A stretch of 64,000 bases of DNA. Source: CAZZKF01 sp964654995. GTDB taxonomy: Bacteria > Pseudomonadota > Alphaproteobacteria > CAZZKF01. The notes beneath the pieces were generated by a model, which ran no database searches, was not told the origin of the DNA, and saw only the letters and a program-made list of their open reading frames with translations. Shown one piece after another: positions 31,341 through 39,349 of this stretch; positions within the stretch are counted from its first letter, which is position 1, and the number at the start of each line of letters is the position of its first letter. Both the position numbers and the translations under genes were made by a program. The DNA is taken from assembly GCA_964654995.1 (NCBI GenBank), contig CAZZKF010000004.1, forward strand, positions 1 to 64,000, given 5' to 3'.

Positions 31341-32069
31341 ATGCGGGCTCAATCTTCGGCCCGAACACCTTCTCGATCTGCGCCGCCGGCGCATCATCAG
31401 GTCGAGACCGGCGAGACCAGCCCCGAACAGGGTGAGGCTGGCAGGCTCGGGAATTGCGTTTCCCACATCTCCCGCATCCCTGGTTTCCAGGATGACGTTG
31501 TCGAGGATGAGGCCGACGAAGTCGAAACCGGCATGGCTGAAGGTCAGCTTGTCACCGCCACCGCCAATCGTCAGATTTCGTGTAATCGTTTCGAACGGCG
31601 CGTCAAAAGCCTTCGTGAAGGATTCGTTGAGGTCGCCGAGCGTCACCGTGACCTCATCGTTAAGAGAAGCCCCGCGCTGGTTACCCGATAAATCGAAGCG
31701 CAGGGTATATGCGCCGGCAGCAAATGTCGTCTTGCTCACCAGGTCGCCTGCGCTGATAGATGTCCCGGCGAGATCGACGCACCGGCCGGCGCCCCCCACG
31801 CAATCAATGCTGAAGTCCCCCGACTGGATCAGGTCGACCGCGCCGTTAAGCACGTCCCAGTTGGTAAAGGCGTTGAAGTTCAGCACCGTACCGCTGCCCT
31901 CCGTGTCGAAGTTGTCCGACAGGACGACGACGGCGGAGGCGTTCCCCGCCAACAGTACGCCGCCGGCAACGAGGGTGGCCAGCAATGGCATTTGCGCACT
32001 ACCTAACATCCGCCTCAAACCCAGTCCCGCGAGGGCTGCGGCGGTGGCAGTGATGCGATGAAACAGCAT
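31332..32069 (-). CDS. PEP-CTERM sorting-signal protein
   Basis: Predicted secreted surface protein for exosortase processing. The 245-residue product has an N-terminal signal (hydrophobic stretch ending about LLAGNASA), a beta-rich body resembling a jelly-roll domain (FDTEGSGTVLNFNAFTNWDV through LILDNVILE), and a C-terminal PEP-CTERM: the motif IPEPASL, a hydrophobic helix, then an Arg cluster RRRRRSRR. An extra 11 residues after the Arg cluster abut a REP-like hairpin. I start at the ATG at 32069 because AAGGAG lies six bases upstream; the ATG at 32075 directly touches that site. A sigma-54 type promoter with three upstream dyads precedes it. No exosortase gene is in view. The biological role is unknown; relatives often accompany exopolysaccharide or floc formation. 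Confidence 0.88.
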   Translation of the reverse strand: MLFHRITATAAALAGLGLRRMLGSAQMPLLATLVAGGVLLAGNASAVVVLSDNFDTEGSGTVLNFNAFTNWDVLNGAVDLIQSGDFSIDCVGGAGRCVDLAGTSISAGDLVSKTTFAAGAYTLRFDLSGNQRGASLNDEVTVTLGDLNESFTKAFDAPFETITRNLTIGGGGDKLTFSHAGFDFVGLILDNVILETRDAGDVGNAIPEPASLTLFGAGLAGLDLMMRRRRRSRRCSGRRLSPHPA

Positions 32070-32220
32070 GTTCATCTCCTTAGTTAGCTATCCGAACTCA
32101 ACCATCCAAACGCAACCCGAATGCAACGCTACAAACGCCGCGCCTTTCCTCGCGACCGGTGCGTCACGCGTCGAACTCCCTTCCGGTTGCCGACAGGCGC
32201 ACCTAAGTGACGGCGAGACA

Positions 32221-32236
32221 AGCAAGAATTATACCG
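32221..32236 (-). promoter_or_regulatory. Sigma-54 (-24/-12) promoter of the PEP-CTERM gene
   Basis: On the minus strand CGGTATA-ATTC-TTGCT matches TGGYAYR-N4-TTGCW in all but the first base and keeps the invariant GG-N10-GC. It lies about 150 bases before the gene, with three dyads further upstream. A perfect TATAAT (32233-32228) overlaps it but has no good -35 partner. Confidence 0.7.
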
Positions 32237-32299
32237 CCATCCCGGTATTCTTTAATTTCAACAACTTAAAAGTGGCGCAATTGGGTGGTGCGCGCGCGA

Positions 32300-32421
32300 C
32301 TGTCAAGAAATCCGACGCTCAAACCGCCGCCACCGCTCCGACGCGGCGCCGTCGAACGTAAAACATAAAGCCTGTCAGTGCCTTACGATTACGCACGAGG
32401 CGGCTCCGCGGAAATGCCGAA
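32300..32421. repeat. Tandem duplication, unit 1 (122 bp)
   Basis: Starts CTGTCAAGAAATCCGACGC and ends at GCCGAA. It matches unit 2 (32422-32544) over nearly its full length with only a handful of differences, mostly at the right end. The unit begins with an enhancer-type dyad and has no coding potential. Confidence 0.9.
32301..32317 (-). promoter_or_regulatory. Upstream activator dyad 1 (degenerate)
   Basis: TGTCAAGAAATCCGACG is the copy nearest the promoter, centred about 100 bases upstream of the expected transcription start. The last base of the TGT-N11-ACA dyad is changed (GACG). Confidence 0.55.
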
Positions 32422-32544
32422 CTGTCAAGAAATCCGACACTCAAACCGCCGCCACCGCTCCGACGCGGCCCCGTCGAACGTAAAACATAAAGCCTGGCAG
32501 TGGCTTACGATTGCGCACGAGGCGGCTCCGCAGAAAATAGAGAA
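32422..32544. repeat. Tandem duplication, unit 2 (123 bp)
   Basis: Second copy of the 122-bp unit, directly abutting unit 1. A third, truncated copy (CTGTAAAGAAATCCGACAC, 32545-32563) follows, so the array is two and a fraction units. Confidence 0.9.
32423..32439 (-). promoter_or_regulatory. Upstream activator dyad 2
   Basis: TGTCAAGAAATCCGACA has the intact TGT-N11-ACA ends. It resembles the binding site of NtrC/NifA-type activators and the dyad I recall from PEP-CTERM gene promoters. Confidence 0.6.
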
Positions 32545-32545
32545 C

Positions 32546-32562
32546 TGTAAAGAAATCCGACA
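32546..32562 (-). promoter_or_regulatory. Upstream activator dyad 3
   Basis: TGTAAAGAAATCCGACA is the farthest copy and also has intact TGT-N11-ACA ends. Spacings between the three dyads are 122 and 123 bases. Confidence 0.6.
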
Positions 32563-32579
32563 CCTGGCGTCGATATAAA

Positions 32580-32595
32580 GGATTCTGACCCCTTT
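32580..32595 (-). repeat. GGGGTC-type motif, copy 3
   Basis: GGATTCTGACCCCTTT repeats copy 2 with two mismatches in the same orientation, marking the right edge of the accessory stretch just before panB. Confidence 0.45.
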
Positions 32596-32682
32596 TATGG
32601 GCGGTGCGGAGTGCTTGACGAATCGGGCCGGCCATGGGCATGGTGAGGCGGTATCCACTCCAGACAGCAGGACCATGCAATC

Positions 32683-33543
32683 ATGTCGGTACAACGCCCC
32701 GCGAAGCGCATGACGATCCCCCGGATTCGGGCCCGCAAGGGCGGCGATCCGGTGGTCTGCCTGACCGCCTACACGACGCCGATGGCGGAGATCCTCGACG
32801 AGCATGTCGATCTGCTGCTGGTCGGCGATTCAGTGGGCATGGTGTTGCACGGTCTGCCCAGTACGCTCGGTGTGACGCTGGAGATGATGGCGATGCACGG
32901 CGCCGCGGTGGTGCGCGGCGCGCGCCATGCCTGCGTGATCATCGACATGCCGTTCGGCAGCTATGAGGAAAGCCCGCAGATCGCCTATCGCAATGCTGCC
33001 CGCCTGATGCGTGAGACCGGCTGCGCCGGCGTCAAGCTGGAAGGCGGCCAGGCGATGGCCGAGACCATCGCGTTTCTCACCGCCCGCGGCATTCCGGTGA
33101 TGGCCCATATCGGCCTGCAGCCGCAGTCGGTTAATGTCACCGGCGGCTACAAGGCGCAGGGCCGCGCCCGGGCCGAATGGGACCGCTTTCTGGCCGATGC
33201 CCGGGCGGTCGACGAGGCCGGCGCCTTTGCCACCGTGATCGAGGCGGTGGCCGAACCCCTGGCCGCGGCGATCACCAAGGAAGTGAAGAACGTGACCATC
33301 GGCATCGGCGCCTCGGCCGCCTGTGACGGCCAGATTCTGGTGACCGAGGACCTGCTCGGCCTGTTCGAGCGCAGCCCCAAGTTCGTCAAGCGCTATGCCG
33401 ACATGCGGGCGCTGATCGCCAAGGCGGCGCGAGGCTATGCCGAGGACGTGCGGGCGCGTACGTTCCCCGGGCCCGATCACGTCTATGCGCCGGAAGACGA
33501 GAGCGCCGGGGCGATCCCGCTCTATCCCCGGGCCGGGGTCTGA
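32683..33543 (+). CDS. panB: 3-methyl-2-oxobutanoate hydroxymethyltransferase
   Basis: First committed step of pantothenate synthesis: transfers a hydroxymethyl group from methylene-tetrahydrofolate to 2-oxoisovalerate. The 286-residue TIM-barrel protein has VCLTAYTTPMAEILDE, the metal-binding LLVGDSVGMV, DMPFGSYEESP, GVKLEGG and MAHIGLQPQSV motifs. Length is normal. The start ATG 32683 has a modest CAGGA site. A TTGACG box at 32615 could be its -35, but no good -10 follows. It stands alone at the right edge of the accessory stretch; panC is not in the window. Confidence 0.96.
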   Translation: MSVQRPAKRMTIPRIRARKGGDPVVCLTAYTTPMAEILDEHVDLLLVGDSVGMVLHGLPSTLGVTLEMMAMHGAAVVRGARHACVIIDMPFGSYEESPQIAYRNAARLMRETGCAGVKLEGGQAMAETIAFLTARGIPVMAHIGLQPQSVNVTGGYKAQGRARAEWDRFLADARAVDEAGAFATVIEAVAEPLAAAITKEVKNVTIGIGASAACDGQILVTEDLLGLFERSPKFVKRYADMRALIAKAARGYAEDVRARTFPGPDHVYAPEDESAGAIPLYPRAGV

Positions 33544-33653
33544 GGCGGCCGCGGACAGCTGTTCGAACATAACCCGCAAGGCCCCGGCAGAACGGTTCCA
33601 TAAGTCCGGGATATGATCTATCTTACCGCCCGACGTCACCCCCGGAGGCTCCG

Positions 33654-34334
33654 TTGAGCGACATATTTCACGAGATTCAGGAAGAAGTCCGCCAGGAACG
33701 CTACGCCCGGCTGTGGAAGACCTATGGCAAATACGTGATCGTCCTGGCGATCCTGCTGGTCGTGGCGACCGCGGCCTGGCAGGGCTGGAAGGCCTACGAC
33801 AAGCAGCGCCAGGAATCCGCGGCGGCCGAGTATTTCGCGGCTCTCGATCTGCTTGAGGACGGCCAGACCGAGGTTGCCATCGATGCCTTCCTGCGCCTCG
33901 GCGAGCGCCTCCATGACGGCTACGGTGCGCTGGCGCGCCTGCGTGCGGCGGCCGCCCAGACCGCGGCCAGTCACCGCGATGAGGCGGTCAAGATCTACGA
34001 CGCACTGGCGGCGGATTCCCGGGCCTCAAGACCGTTTCGCAAGCTGGCGGCGCTCTATGCCGTGATCACGCTGATGGATACCGCCAGTCTGGACGAATTG
34101 AAACTGCGGCTGCAGCCGCTGCTCGACGACGACAACCCCTGGGTCTATTCCGCCCGCGAGATCAAAGGCCTGATTGCAGTGCGGGCTGGCGATTCGGAAA
34201 CGGCCCGGAAGATTTTCACCGATCTGGTGAACGATCCCAGGGCGCCCGACGGCCTGCGCAATCGGGTCGGACAGATCCTGGTGGCGTTGGGCCCGGGTGC
34301 CGGCCAGGCGCCGACGCCGGCCCCGAAGGAGTAG
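33654..34334 (+). CDS. YfgM-like membrane-anchored TPR protein
   Basis: The 226-residue product has a short cytoplasmic start (SDIFHEIQEEVRQERYARLWKTYG), one membrane helix (about 27-46), then periplasmic tetratricopeptide-like helices. In E. coli YfgM sits with SecYEG and PpiD and helps hand over outer-membrane proteins. The start is TTG 33654 with CCCGGAGG six bases upstream; no ATG fits. bamB starts four bases after its stop and der follows, the same yfgM-bamB-der order as in E. coli, which supports the assignment. Confidence 0.85.
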   Translation: MSDIFHEIQEEVRQERYARLWKTYGKYVIVLAILLVVATAAWQGWKAYDKQRQESAAAEYFAALDLLEDGQTEVAIDAFLRLGERLHDGYGALARLRAAAAQTAASHRDEAVKIYDALAADSRASRPFRKLAALYAVITLMDTASLDELKLRLQPLLDDDNPWVYSAREIKGLIAVRAGDSETARKIFTDLVNDPRAPDGLRNRVGQILVALGPGAGQAPTPAPKE

Positions 34335-34338
34335 AGCC

Positions 34339-35679
34339 GTGCGCACCCGATCGACCTTGCGCACCGTGCTTCGCGCCGCCGTCGTGGCGGTGCTGATCGC
34401 CCCGCTTGTCGCCGCATGCAGCGGCAAGGACAAGAAGCAGACGCGGCTCAAGGGCGAGCGGATCTCGGTGCTCGCCTTCGAGCAGACCCTGCGGGCCGAT
34501 CCCCGGCTGTCCTCGGTTCAGGTGCGTCTGCCCAAGCCCTATGTCAATGACGCCTGGCCGCAGGCCGGCGGCTATCCGACCCACGCCATGCATCATCTGG
34601 CACTGGGTCGCTCCTTGCGCGAGGTCTGGCGGGTCAGCATCGGTGTCGGCGACGAGCGTAACAAGCCGCTGGTCAGCTCGCCGGTGGTGGCGGACGGACG
34701 GGTCTATACGCTCGACGCCGAGGCCATGGCCAGTGCCTTCGATGCCGAGACCGGGCGCAAGCTGTGGTCGGTCAAGTTCAAGCGCAAGGGCGAGAAGAAG
34801 TCGATCGCCTTTGGCGGCGGCATCGCCTTTGATGACGGGCGGGTCTTTGTCACCACCGGCTACGGCTATGCGGCGGCCCTCGATGCCGCCTCGGGGCGCG
34901 AGTTGTGGCGGGCCGATCTCGGCGTGTCCCTGCGCGGCACCCCGACCATTCAGGGCGGTCGGGTGTTCCTCAACAGCTATGACAATCAGTTGTTTGCCCT
35001 CGATGAGGAGACCGGCGAGGTGCTCTGGTACCATGTCGCCGTCAGCGAGACCGCCGGCATGCTGGGGACCGCCAGCCCGGCGGTGTTCGGGGACACCGTG
35101 GTGGCAGCCTTTTCATCCGGCGAACTGGTTGCGCTGCGGGTTGAGAACGGGCGCATGGCGTGGAGCGATACGCTGACCCGGACCGGTCGAATGACGCCGC
35201 TCGCCACGATCAGCGATATCGACGGCCATCCGGTGATCGATCGCGGCAGGGTCTATGCCATCAGCCATTCGGGGCGCATGGTGGCGATCGATCTGCGCAG
35301 CGGCGAGCGGGTATGGGAGCGCAACATCGGCGGCATCCAGACACCGTGGGTGGCCGGCGAGTTCATCTATCTGGTGACCTCGGACAACGAGGTCATCGCC
35401 CTGTCGCGCAACAGCGGGCGCATCCGCTGGGTCCGCGAACTGCAGCGCTTCGAAAACGAAAACAAGAAGAAACATGCTGTCTTCTGGGCCGGGCCGGTGC
35501 TTGCCGGGGATCGCCTGATCGTCGTGTCCTCGCATGGCTATGCGCTCTCCATCTCGCCCTATACCGGCGAAATCCTGGGGGCCGAGAAGATCGCCAAGAA
35601 GGTGTTCCTGCCCCCGATCGTCGCCGATCGCACGCTCTATATCCTGACCAACGGGGGGCGGCTGGTCGCCATGCGTTGA
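34339..35679 (+). CDS. bamB: Outer membrane assembly lipoprotein BamB
   Basis: Beta-propeller lipoprotein of the BAM complex that inserts outer-membrane barrels. The 446-residue protein has a lipoprotein signal ending in the lipobox LVAAC (Cys about residue 25), then PQQ-type propeller blades, recognisable by repeats such as VYTLDAEAMASAFDAETGRKLW, LFALDEETGEVLWY and VIALSRNSGRIRWVREL. I start at GTG 34339 with AAGGAG seven bases upstream. It lies between the YfgM-like gene and der. Confidence 0.93.
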   Translation: MRTRSTLRTVLRAAVVAVLIAPLVAACSGKDKKQTRLKGERISVLAFEQTLRADPRLSSVQVRLPKPYVNDAWPQAGGYPTHAMHHLALGRSLREVWRVSIGVGDERNKPLVSSPVVADGRVYTLDAEAMASAFDAETGRKLWSVKFKRKGEKKSIAFGGGIAFDDGRVFVTTGYGYAAALDAASGRELWRADLGVSLRGTPTIQGGRVFLNSYDNQLFALDEETGEVLWYHVAVSETAGMLGTASPAVFGDTVVAAFSSGELVALRVENGRMAWSDTLTRTGRMTPLATISDIDGHPVIDRGRVYAISHSGRMVAIDLRSGERVWERNIGGIQTPWVAGEFIYLVTSDNEVIALSRNSGRIRWVRELQRFENENKKKHAVFWAGPVLAGDRLIVVSSHGYALSISPYTGEILGAEKIAKKVFLPPIVADRTLYILTNGGRLVAMR

Positions 35680-35729
35680 ACCGGCGCTGGTTGTCGCCGC
35701 CCCGGACATCACATGCCGCCACCATTGCC

Positions 35730-37073
35730 ATGAGCTTCACCGTCGCCATCATCGGCCGGCCCAATGTCGGCAAGTCGACGCTGTTCAACCGGTTGGCCGG
35801 CAAGCGGCTGGCGCTGGTTCACGATACCCCTGGCGTGACCCGCGACCGGCGCGAGGCCGAGGCCCGCCTCGGCGAGCTCGCGTTCCGCATCATCGATACC
35901 GCCGGGCTCGAGGACGCCGCGCCCGAGACCCCGGAAGCGCGCATGCGGGCACAGACCGAACGCGCGCTTCGCGACGCCGATATCGCCCTGTTTCTGATCG
36001 ATGCCCGCGCCGGCATCACACCGCTCGATCGCCATTTTGCCCGCTGGCTGCGCGAAAGCGGGGTGCCGGTGATCGTGATCGCCAACAAATGCGAAGGCGA
36101 GGCGGCACGCGCCGGCGCTTACGAGGCGTTCGAGCTCGGGCTCGGCGATCCGGTGCCGCTGTCGGCCGCCCACGGCGACGGGCTGGACGCGCTCTATGAG
36201 GCGCTCAAACGGCTGCGCGCCGAAGCGGCGGGCGCCGGTGAAGGCGAAAGGCCGGCGCAGGCGGAAGGGCGGCCGCTGAAGATCGCCATTGTCGGTCGCC
36301 CCAATGCCGGCAAGTCGACGCTGGTCAACACGCTGATCGGTGATGAGCGCATGCTGACCGGGCCGGAACCGGGCCTGACCCGCGACGCGGTGGCCATCGA
36401 CTGGGCCTGGCGGGATCGCCCGATCAGCCTGTTCGATACCGCCGGCTTGCGCAAGCGGGCGCGGATGACGGCCGATCTCGACCGTCTGTCGGCCGCGGAT
36501 AGCCTGCGCGCCATCCGCTTTGCCGAGGTCGTGGTGCTTTTGCTGGATGCGCGGGCGCCGTTCGAGAAGCAGGACCGCCATATCGCCGGCCTGGTGGCGG
36601 ATGAGGGCCGGGCGCTGGTGATCGGGCTCAACAAATGGGATCTGGTCGAGGACCGGGACGCGACGCGGAAGGCCCTGCGCGAGGCGGTGGAGGAGGCGGT
36701 CCCGCAGGTCCGCGGGGTGCCGGTCGTGCCGCTCTCGGCGCTCACCGGCACCGGCACCGAGCGCCTGATGAAGGCCGTCTTCAAGGCCTATGAGCTGTGG
36801 AACCGGCGGCTGGCCACCGGCCCCTTGAACCGATGGCTGAGGTACGCCGTCGAGCGCCATCCGCCGCCGGCGCGCGCCGGGCGGCGCACCCGCATCCGTT
36901 ATGTGACGCAGGCCAAGGCGCGTCCGCCGACCTTCGTGTTCTTCTGCAACCGCCCGGACGTGGTGCCCGAATCCTACCGCCGCTATCTGGTCAACGAGCT
37001 GCGCGACGCCTTCCGTTTGCCCGGGGTGCCGATCCGCACGCATTTCCGCAAGGGCGAAAACCCTTACGCCTGA
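35730..37073 (+). CDS. der: Ribosome-associated GTPase Der (EngA)
   Basis: Essential GTPase for 50S subunit maturation. The 447-residue protein has two G domains in tandem: G1 motifs GRPNVGKST (residues 9-17) and GRPNAGKST (about 195), G3 motifs DTAGLED and DTAGLRK, G4 motifs NKCEG and NKWD. A C-terminal KH-like domain ends in HFRKGENPYA. The start ATG 35730 lacks a clear ribosome-binding site. Its last 10 bases overlap the end of the convergent dehydrogenase gene. Confidence 0.96.
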   Translation: MSFTVAIIGRPNVGKSTLFNRLAGKRLALVHDTPGVTRDRREAEARLGELAFRIIDTAGLEDAAPETPEARMRAQTERALRDADIALFLIDARAGITPLDRHFARWLRESGVPVIVIANKCEGEAARAGAYEAFELGLGDPVPLSAAHGDGLDALYEALKRLRAEAAGAGEGERPAQAEGRPLKIAIVGRPNAGKSTLVNTLIGDERMLTGPEPGLTRDAVAIDWAWRDRPISLFDTAGLRKRARMTADLDRLSAADSLRAIRFAEVVVLLLDARAPFEKQDRHIAGLVADEGRALVIGLNKWDLVEDRDATRKALREAVEEAVPQVRGVPVVPLSALTGTGTERLMKAVFKAYELWNRRLATGPLNRWLRYAVERHPPPARAGRRTRIRYVTQAKARPPTFVFFCNRPDVVPESYRRYLVNELRDAFRLPGVPIRTHFRKGENPYA

Positions 37074-37801
37074 GCCGCACGCTCCGCCTGCCAGTCGCGA
37101 AAGCGGACGATCTCGCCGGTTTTCGTCCACTCGGGTACTGCCAGCTCAAGGAACAGCTCGGCCACGTCTTCGGGGGTGGGAAGGGTCATCGGGTCCTCGC
37201 CAGGCATGGCGGCGGCGCGCATGGCGGTGCGGGTCGGGCCGGGATCGACCAGATTGACCTTGACCGGCGTCTTGACGGTCTCGGCGGCATAGATCCGCGC
37301 CAACATCTCGAGGCCGGCCTTGCTGATCGCATAGGCCCCCCAATAGGCCTTGGGCCTTGAGCCGACCCCGGAGCTGACGAAAATCGCGCGGCCCGCCGGA
37401 GCAGCGCGCAGCAGCGGGTCCATGGAGCGGACAAGCCGCCAGTTGGCGGTCAGGTTGACGGCGATGACATCGTCCCAGACTTCCGTCTTGAGGTGGGCCA
37501 GCGGCCCGAGCACGCCGAGCAGGCCGGCATTGCCGACCAGCACGTCGAGCCGCTTCCACCGCTCGGCAATGACGCCACCGAGACGATCGATGCCGGGGCC
37601 ATCCTTGAGATCCAAGGGCACCAGCGTCGCCGAGCCGCCAAGCGCCTGGATTTCGTCGTCCAGTTCCTCCAGCCCGCCAACCGTGCGGGCGACCAGAATG
37701 ACATGCGCACCTTCGGCCGCGAAGCGGCGTGCCACCGCCGCCCCGATGCCGCGCGAAGCACCGGTGATCAGGGCCACTCGATCTGTCAGACGACCGGTCA
37801 T
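37064..37801 (-). CDS. Short-chain dehydrogenase/reductase
   Basis: Classical SDR of 245 residues with the NAD(P) motif LITGASRGIGAAVA, the structural NAG (VLVGNAGLLG), catalytic Ser in IFVSSGVGSR and YAISK with Tyr/Lys. It looks closest to the YciK-like oxidoreductases. The substrate is unknown. It is the last gene of the leftward purF group (20 bases after purF) and overlaps the 3' end of der by 10 bases in antisense. Confidence 0.88.
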   Translation of the reverse strand: MTGRLTDRVALITGASRGIGAAVARRFAAEGAHVILVARTVGGLEELDDEIQALGGSATLVPLDLKDGPGIDRLGGVIAERWKRLDVLVGNAGLLGVLGPLAHLKTEVWDDVIAVNLTANWRLVRSMDPLLRAAPAGRAIFVSSGVGSRPKAYWGAYAISKAGLEMLARIYAAETVKTPVKVNLVDPGPTRTAMRAAAMPGEDPMTLPTPEDVAELFLELAVPEWTKTGEIVRFRDWQAERAAQA

Positions 37802-37820
37802 CGGACGAACCTCTTGGATG

Positions 37821-39317
37821 TCAGCCGCGTTCGGCCAGAAGAGAAAGCTGGACGCCGGTATCGCCGCCGTCGAAGTCGGTCAGCGGAATCGGATATTCGC
37901 CGCTGAAGCAGGCGTCGCAGTACTGGGGGTGTTCGGGGTCGCGTGCGCGCTCGCCGACCGCCCGGTAGAGCCCTTCAATCGACAGATAGGCCAGCGTATC
38001 GACACCGATATGGCGGGCCATTTCGTCGAGGTCCATGCGTGCCGCCAGAAGCTCGTCGCGTTCCGGCGTATCGACGCCATAGAAGCAGGAATGGGTGGTC
38101 GGCGGGCTGGCGACCCGCATATGCACCTCGACGGCACCGGCCGAGCGCACCATCTCGACGATCTTGAGCGAGGTGGTGCCGCGGACGATGCTGTCGTCGA
38201 CCAGAACCACCCGCTTGCCCGAAAGATGGCCACGGTTGGCGTTGTGCTTGAGCTTGACGCCGAGGTGGCGAATGTTGTCGGTCGGCTCGATAAACGTGCG
38301 CCCGACATAATGATTGCGGATGATGCCGAGCTCGAACGGAATGGCGGCGGCCTGGGCGTAGCCGATCGCCGCCGGCGTGCCCGAGTCGGGGACCGGCACG
38401 ACGATATCGGCGTCCACCGGCTTCTCCCGCGCCAGTTCGGCGCCGATCCGCTTGCGGATGTCATAGACGCTGGTGCCCGAGACGATGCTGTCGGGGCGCG
38501 AGAAATAGATATGCTCGAAAATGCACGGCCGCGGCCGTTCCTCGGGGAAGGGCTTGAGGCTGCGCACACCATGCTCGTTGATGATGACGATTTCGCCGGG
38601 ATCGATTTCGCGCACCAGCTCGGCACCGATGATATCGAGCGCGCAGGTCTCGGAGGCGAGGATATGGGCGGTCTCATCGAGCCGGCCGAGCACCAGCGGG
38701 CGCACGCCCAAAGGATCGCGGGCGCCAATGAGCGAATCCGCGGTCAGCGTCACCAGCGAATACGCGCCTTCGACCTTGCGCAGCGAATCGACGAAGCGGT
38801 CGATCAGCCAGGCGTAGTTGCTGGTGGCGATGAGATGGATGAAGACCTCGGTATCCGCCGTTGACTGGAAGATCGAGCCGGAGCGCACCAGCTCGCGGCG
38901 CAGGGCCAGCGCATTGGTCAGATTGCCGTTGTGCGCGATCGCGAAGCCGCCGGTGGAGAGGTCGGCGAACAGCGGCTGAACATTGCGCAGAAAGGTCTTC
39001 TCGCCGCTGGTCGAATAACGCACATGGCCAATGGCGCTCGATCCAGGAAGAGAGCGAATCACCTCCGGCGAGGTCAGATGGTCGCCGACCAGCCCGAGGC
39101 AGCGCTGGCTGTTGAAGCGGGCGCCGTCGAAGGTGACGATGCCGGCCGCTTCCTGGCCGCGGTGCTGCAGGGCGTGGAGCCCGAGCACCGTGTGGGCGGC
39201 GGCGTCCTTGTGGCCGAAAATGCCGAAAATGCCGCATTCTTCGTGAAAGGCGTCGTCAAACGGCATCTTTCCGACATCCCGCCTCATGCCCGGCCTGCCC
39301 TCTCGATTGGTCCGCAT
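37821..39317 (-). CDS. purF: Amidophosphoribosyltransferase
   Basis: First step of purine synthesis: makes phosphoribosylamine from PRPP and glutamine. The 498-residue proenzyme has an N-terminal leader that is probably processed to expose nucleophile C28 (EECGIFGIFG). The class II glutaminase domain has RYSTSG and NGNLTN, and a phosphoribosyltransferase domain has the PRPP loop VVLVDDSIVRGTTS. The conserved CYGVDTP region reads CFYGVDTPERDEL. In-frame ATGs at codons 11 and 18 are possible later starts. cvpA lies 32 bases upstream as in many Proteobacteria. Confidence 0.96.
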   Translation of the reverse strand: MRTNREGRPGMRRDVGKMPFDDAFHEECGIFGIFGHKDAAAHTVLGLHALQHRGQEAAGIVTFDGARFNSQRCLGLVGDHLTSPEVIRSLPGSSAIGHVRYSTSGEKTFLRNVQPLFADLSTGGFAIAHNGNLTNALALRRELVRSGSIFQSTADTEVFIHLIATSNYAWLIDRFVDSLRKVEGAYSLVTLTADSLIGARDPLGVRPLVLGRLDETAHILASETCALDIIGAELVREIDPGEIVIINEHGVRSLKPFPEERPRPCIFEHIYFSRPDSIVSGTSVYDIRKRIGAELAREKPVDADIVVPVPDSGTPAAIGYAQAAAIPFELGIIRNHYVGRTFIEPTDNIRHLGVKLKHNANRGHLSGKRVVLVDDSIVRGTTSLKIVEMVRSAGAVEVHMRVASPPTTHSCFYGVDTPERDELLAARMDLDEMARHIGVDTLAYLSIEGLYRAVGERARDPEHPQYCDACFSGEYPIPLTDFDGGDTGVQLSLLAERG

Positions 39318-39349
39318 CGCTTGTCGTCTGCCTCCGGTGTCGCCCTTTG

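Larger units (their letters stand above)
30312..32682. other. Accessory island between guaA and panB
   Basis: Low-density stretch with visibly lower GC than its flanks. In order it holds a broken DUF6544-like gene, a REP-like hairpin, a PEP-CTERM gene on the minus strand and its long regulatory region with tandem duplication. Copies of a GGGGTC(A/G)GAGCC-like motif lie at 30362, 31252 and 32580. The gene-free part 32070-32682 contains the sigma-54 promoter, three enhancer-type dyads and, from about 32600, the panB leader. I see no transposase. Confidence 0.7.

Noticed and set aside
30820..31368. Open frame of 182 codons on the minus strand through the pseudogene
   Set aside because: It opposes the recognisable DUF6544-like segments and has no domain or ribosome-binding site.
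32355..32520. Extra sigma-54 promoters inside the tandem units
   Set aside because: The best candidates have GG-N9-GC or lack the GG, so the required 10-base spacing is not met.
32300..32563. CRISPR array
   Set aside because: Repeats are 122 bp and contiguous without spacers; this is a tandem duplication.
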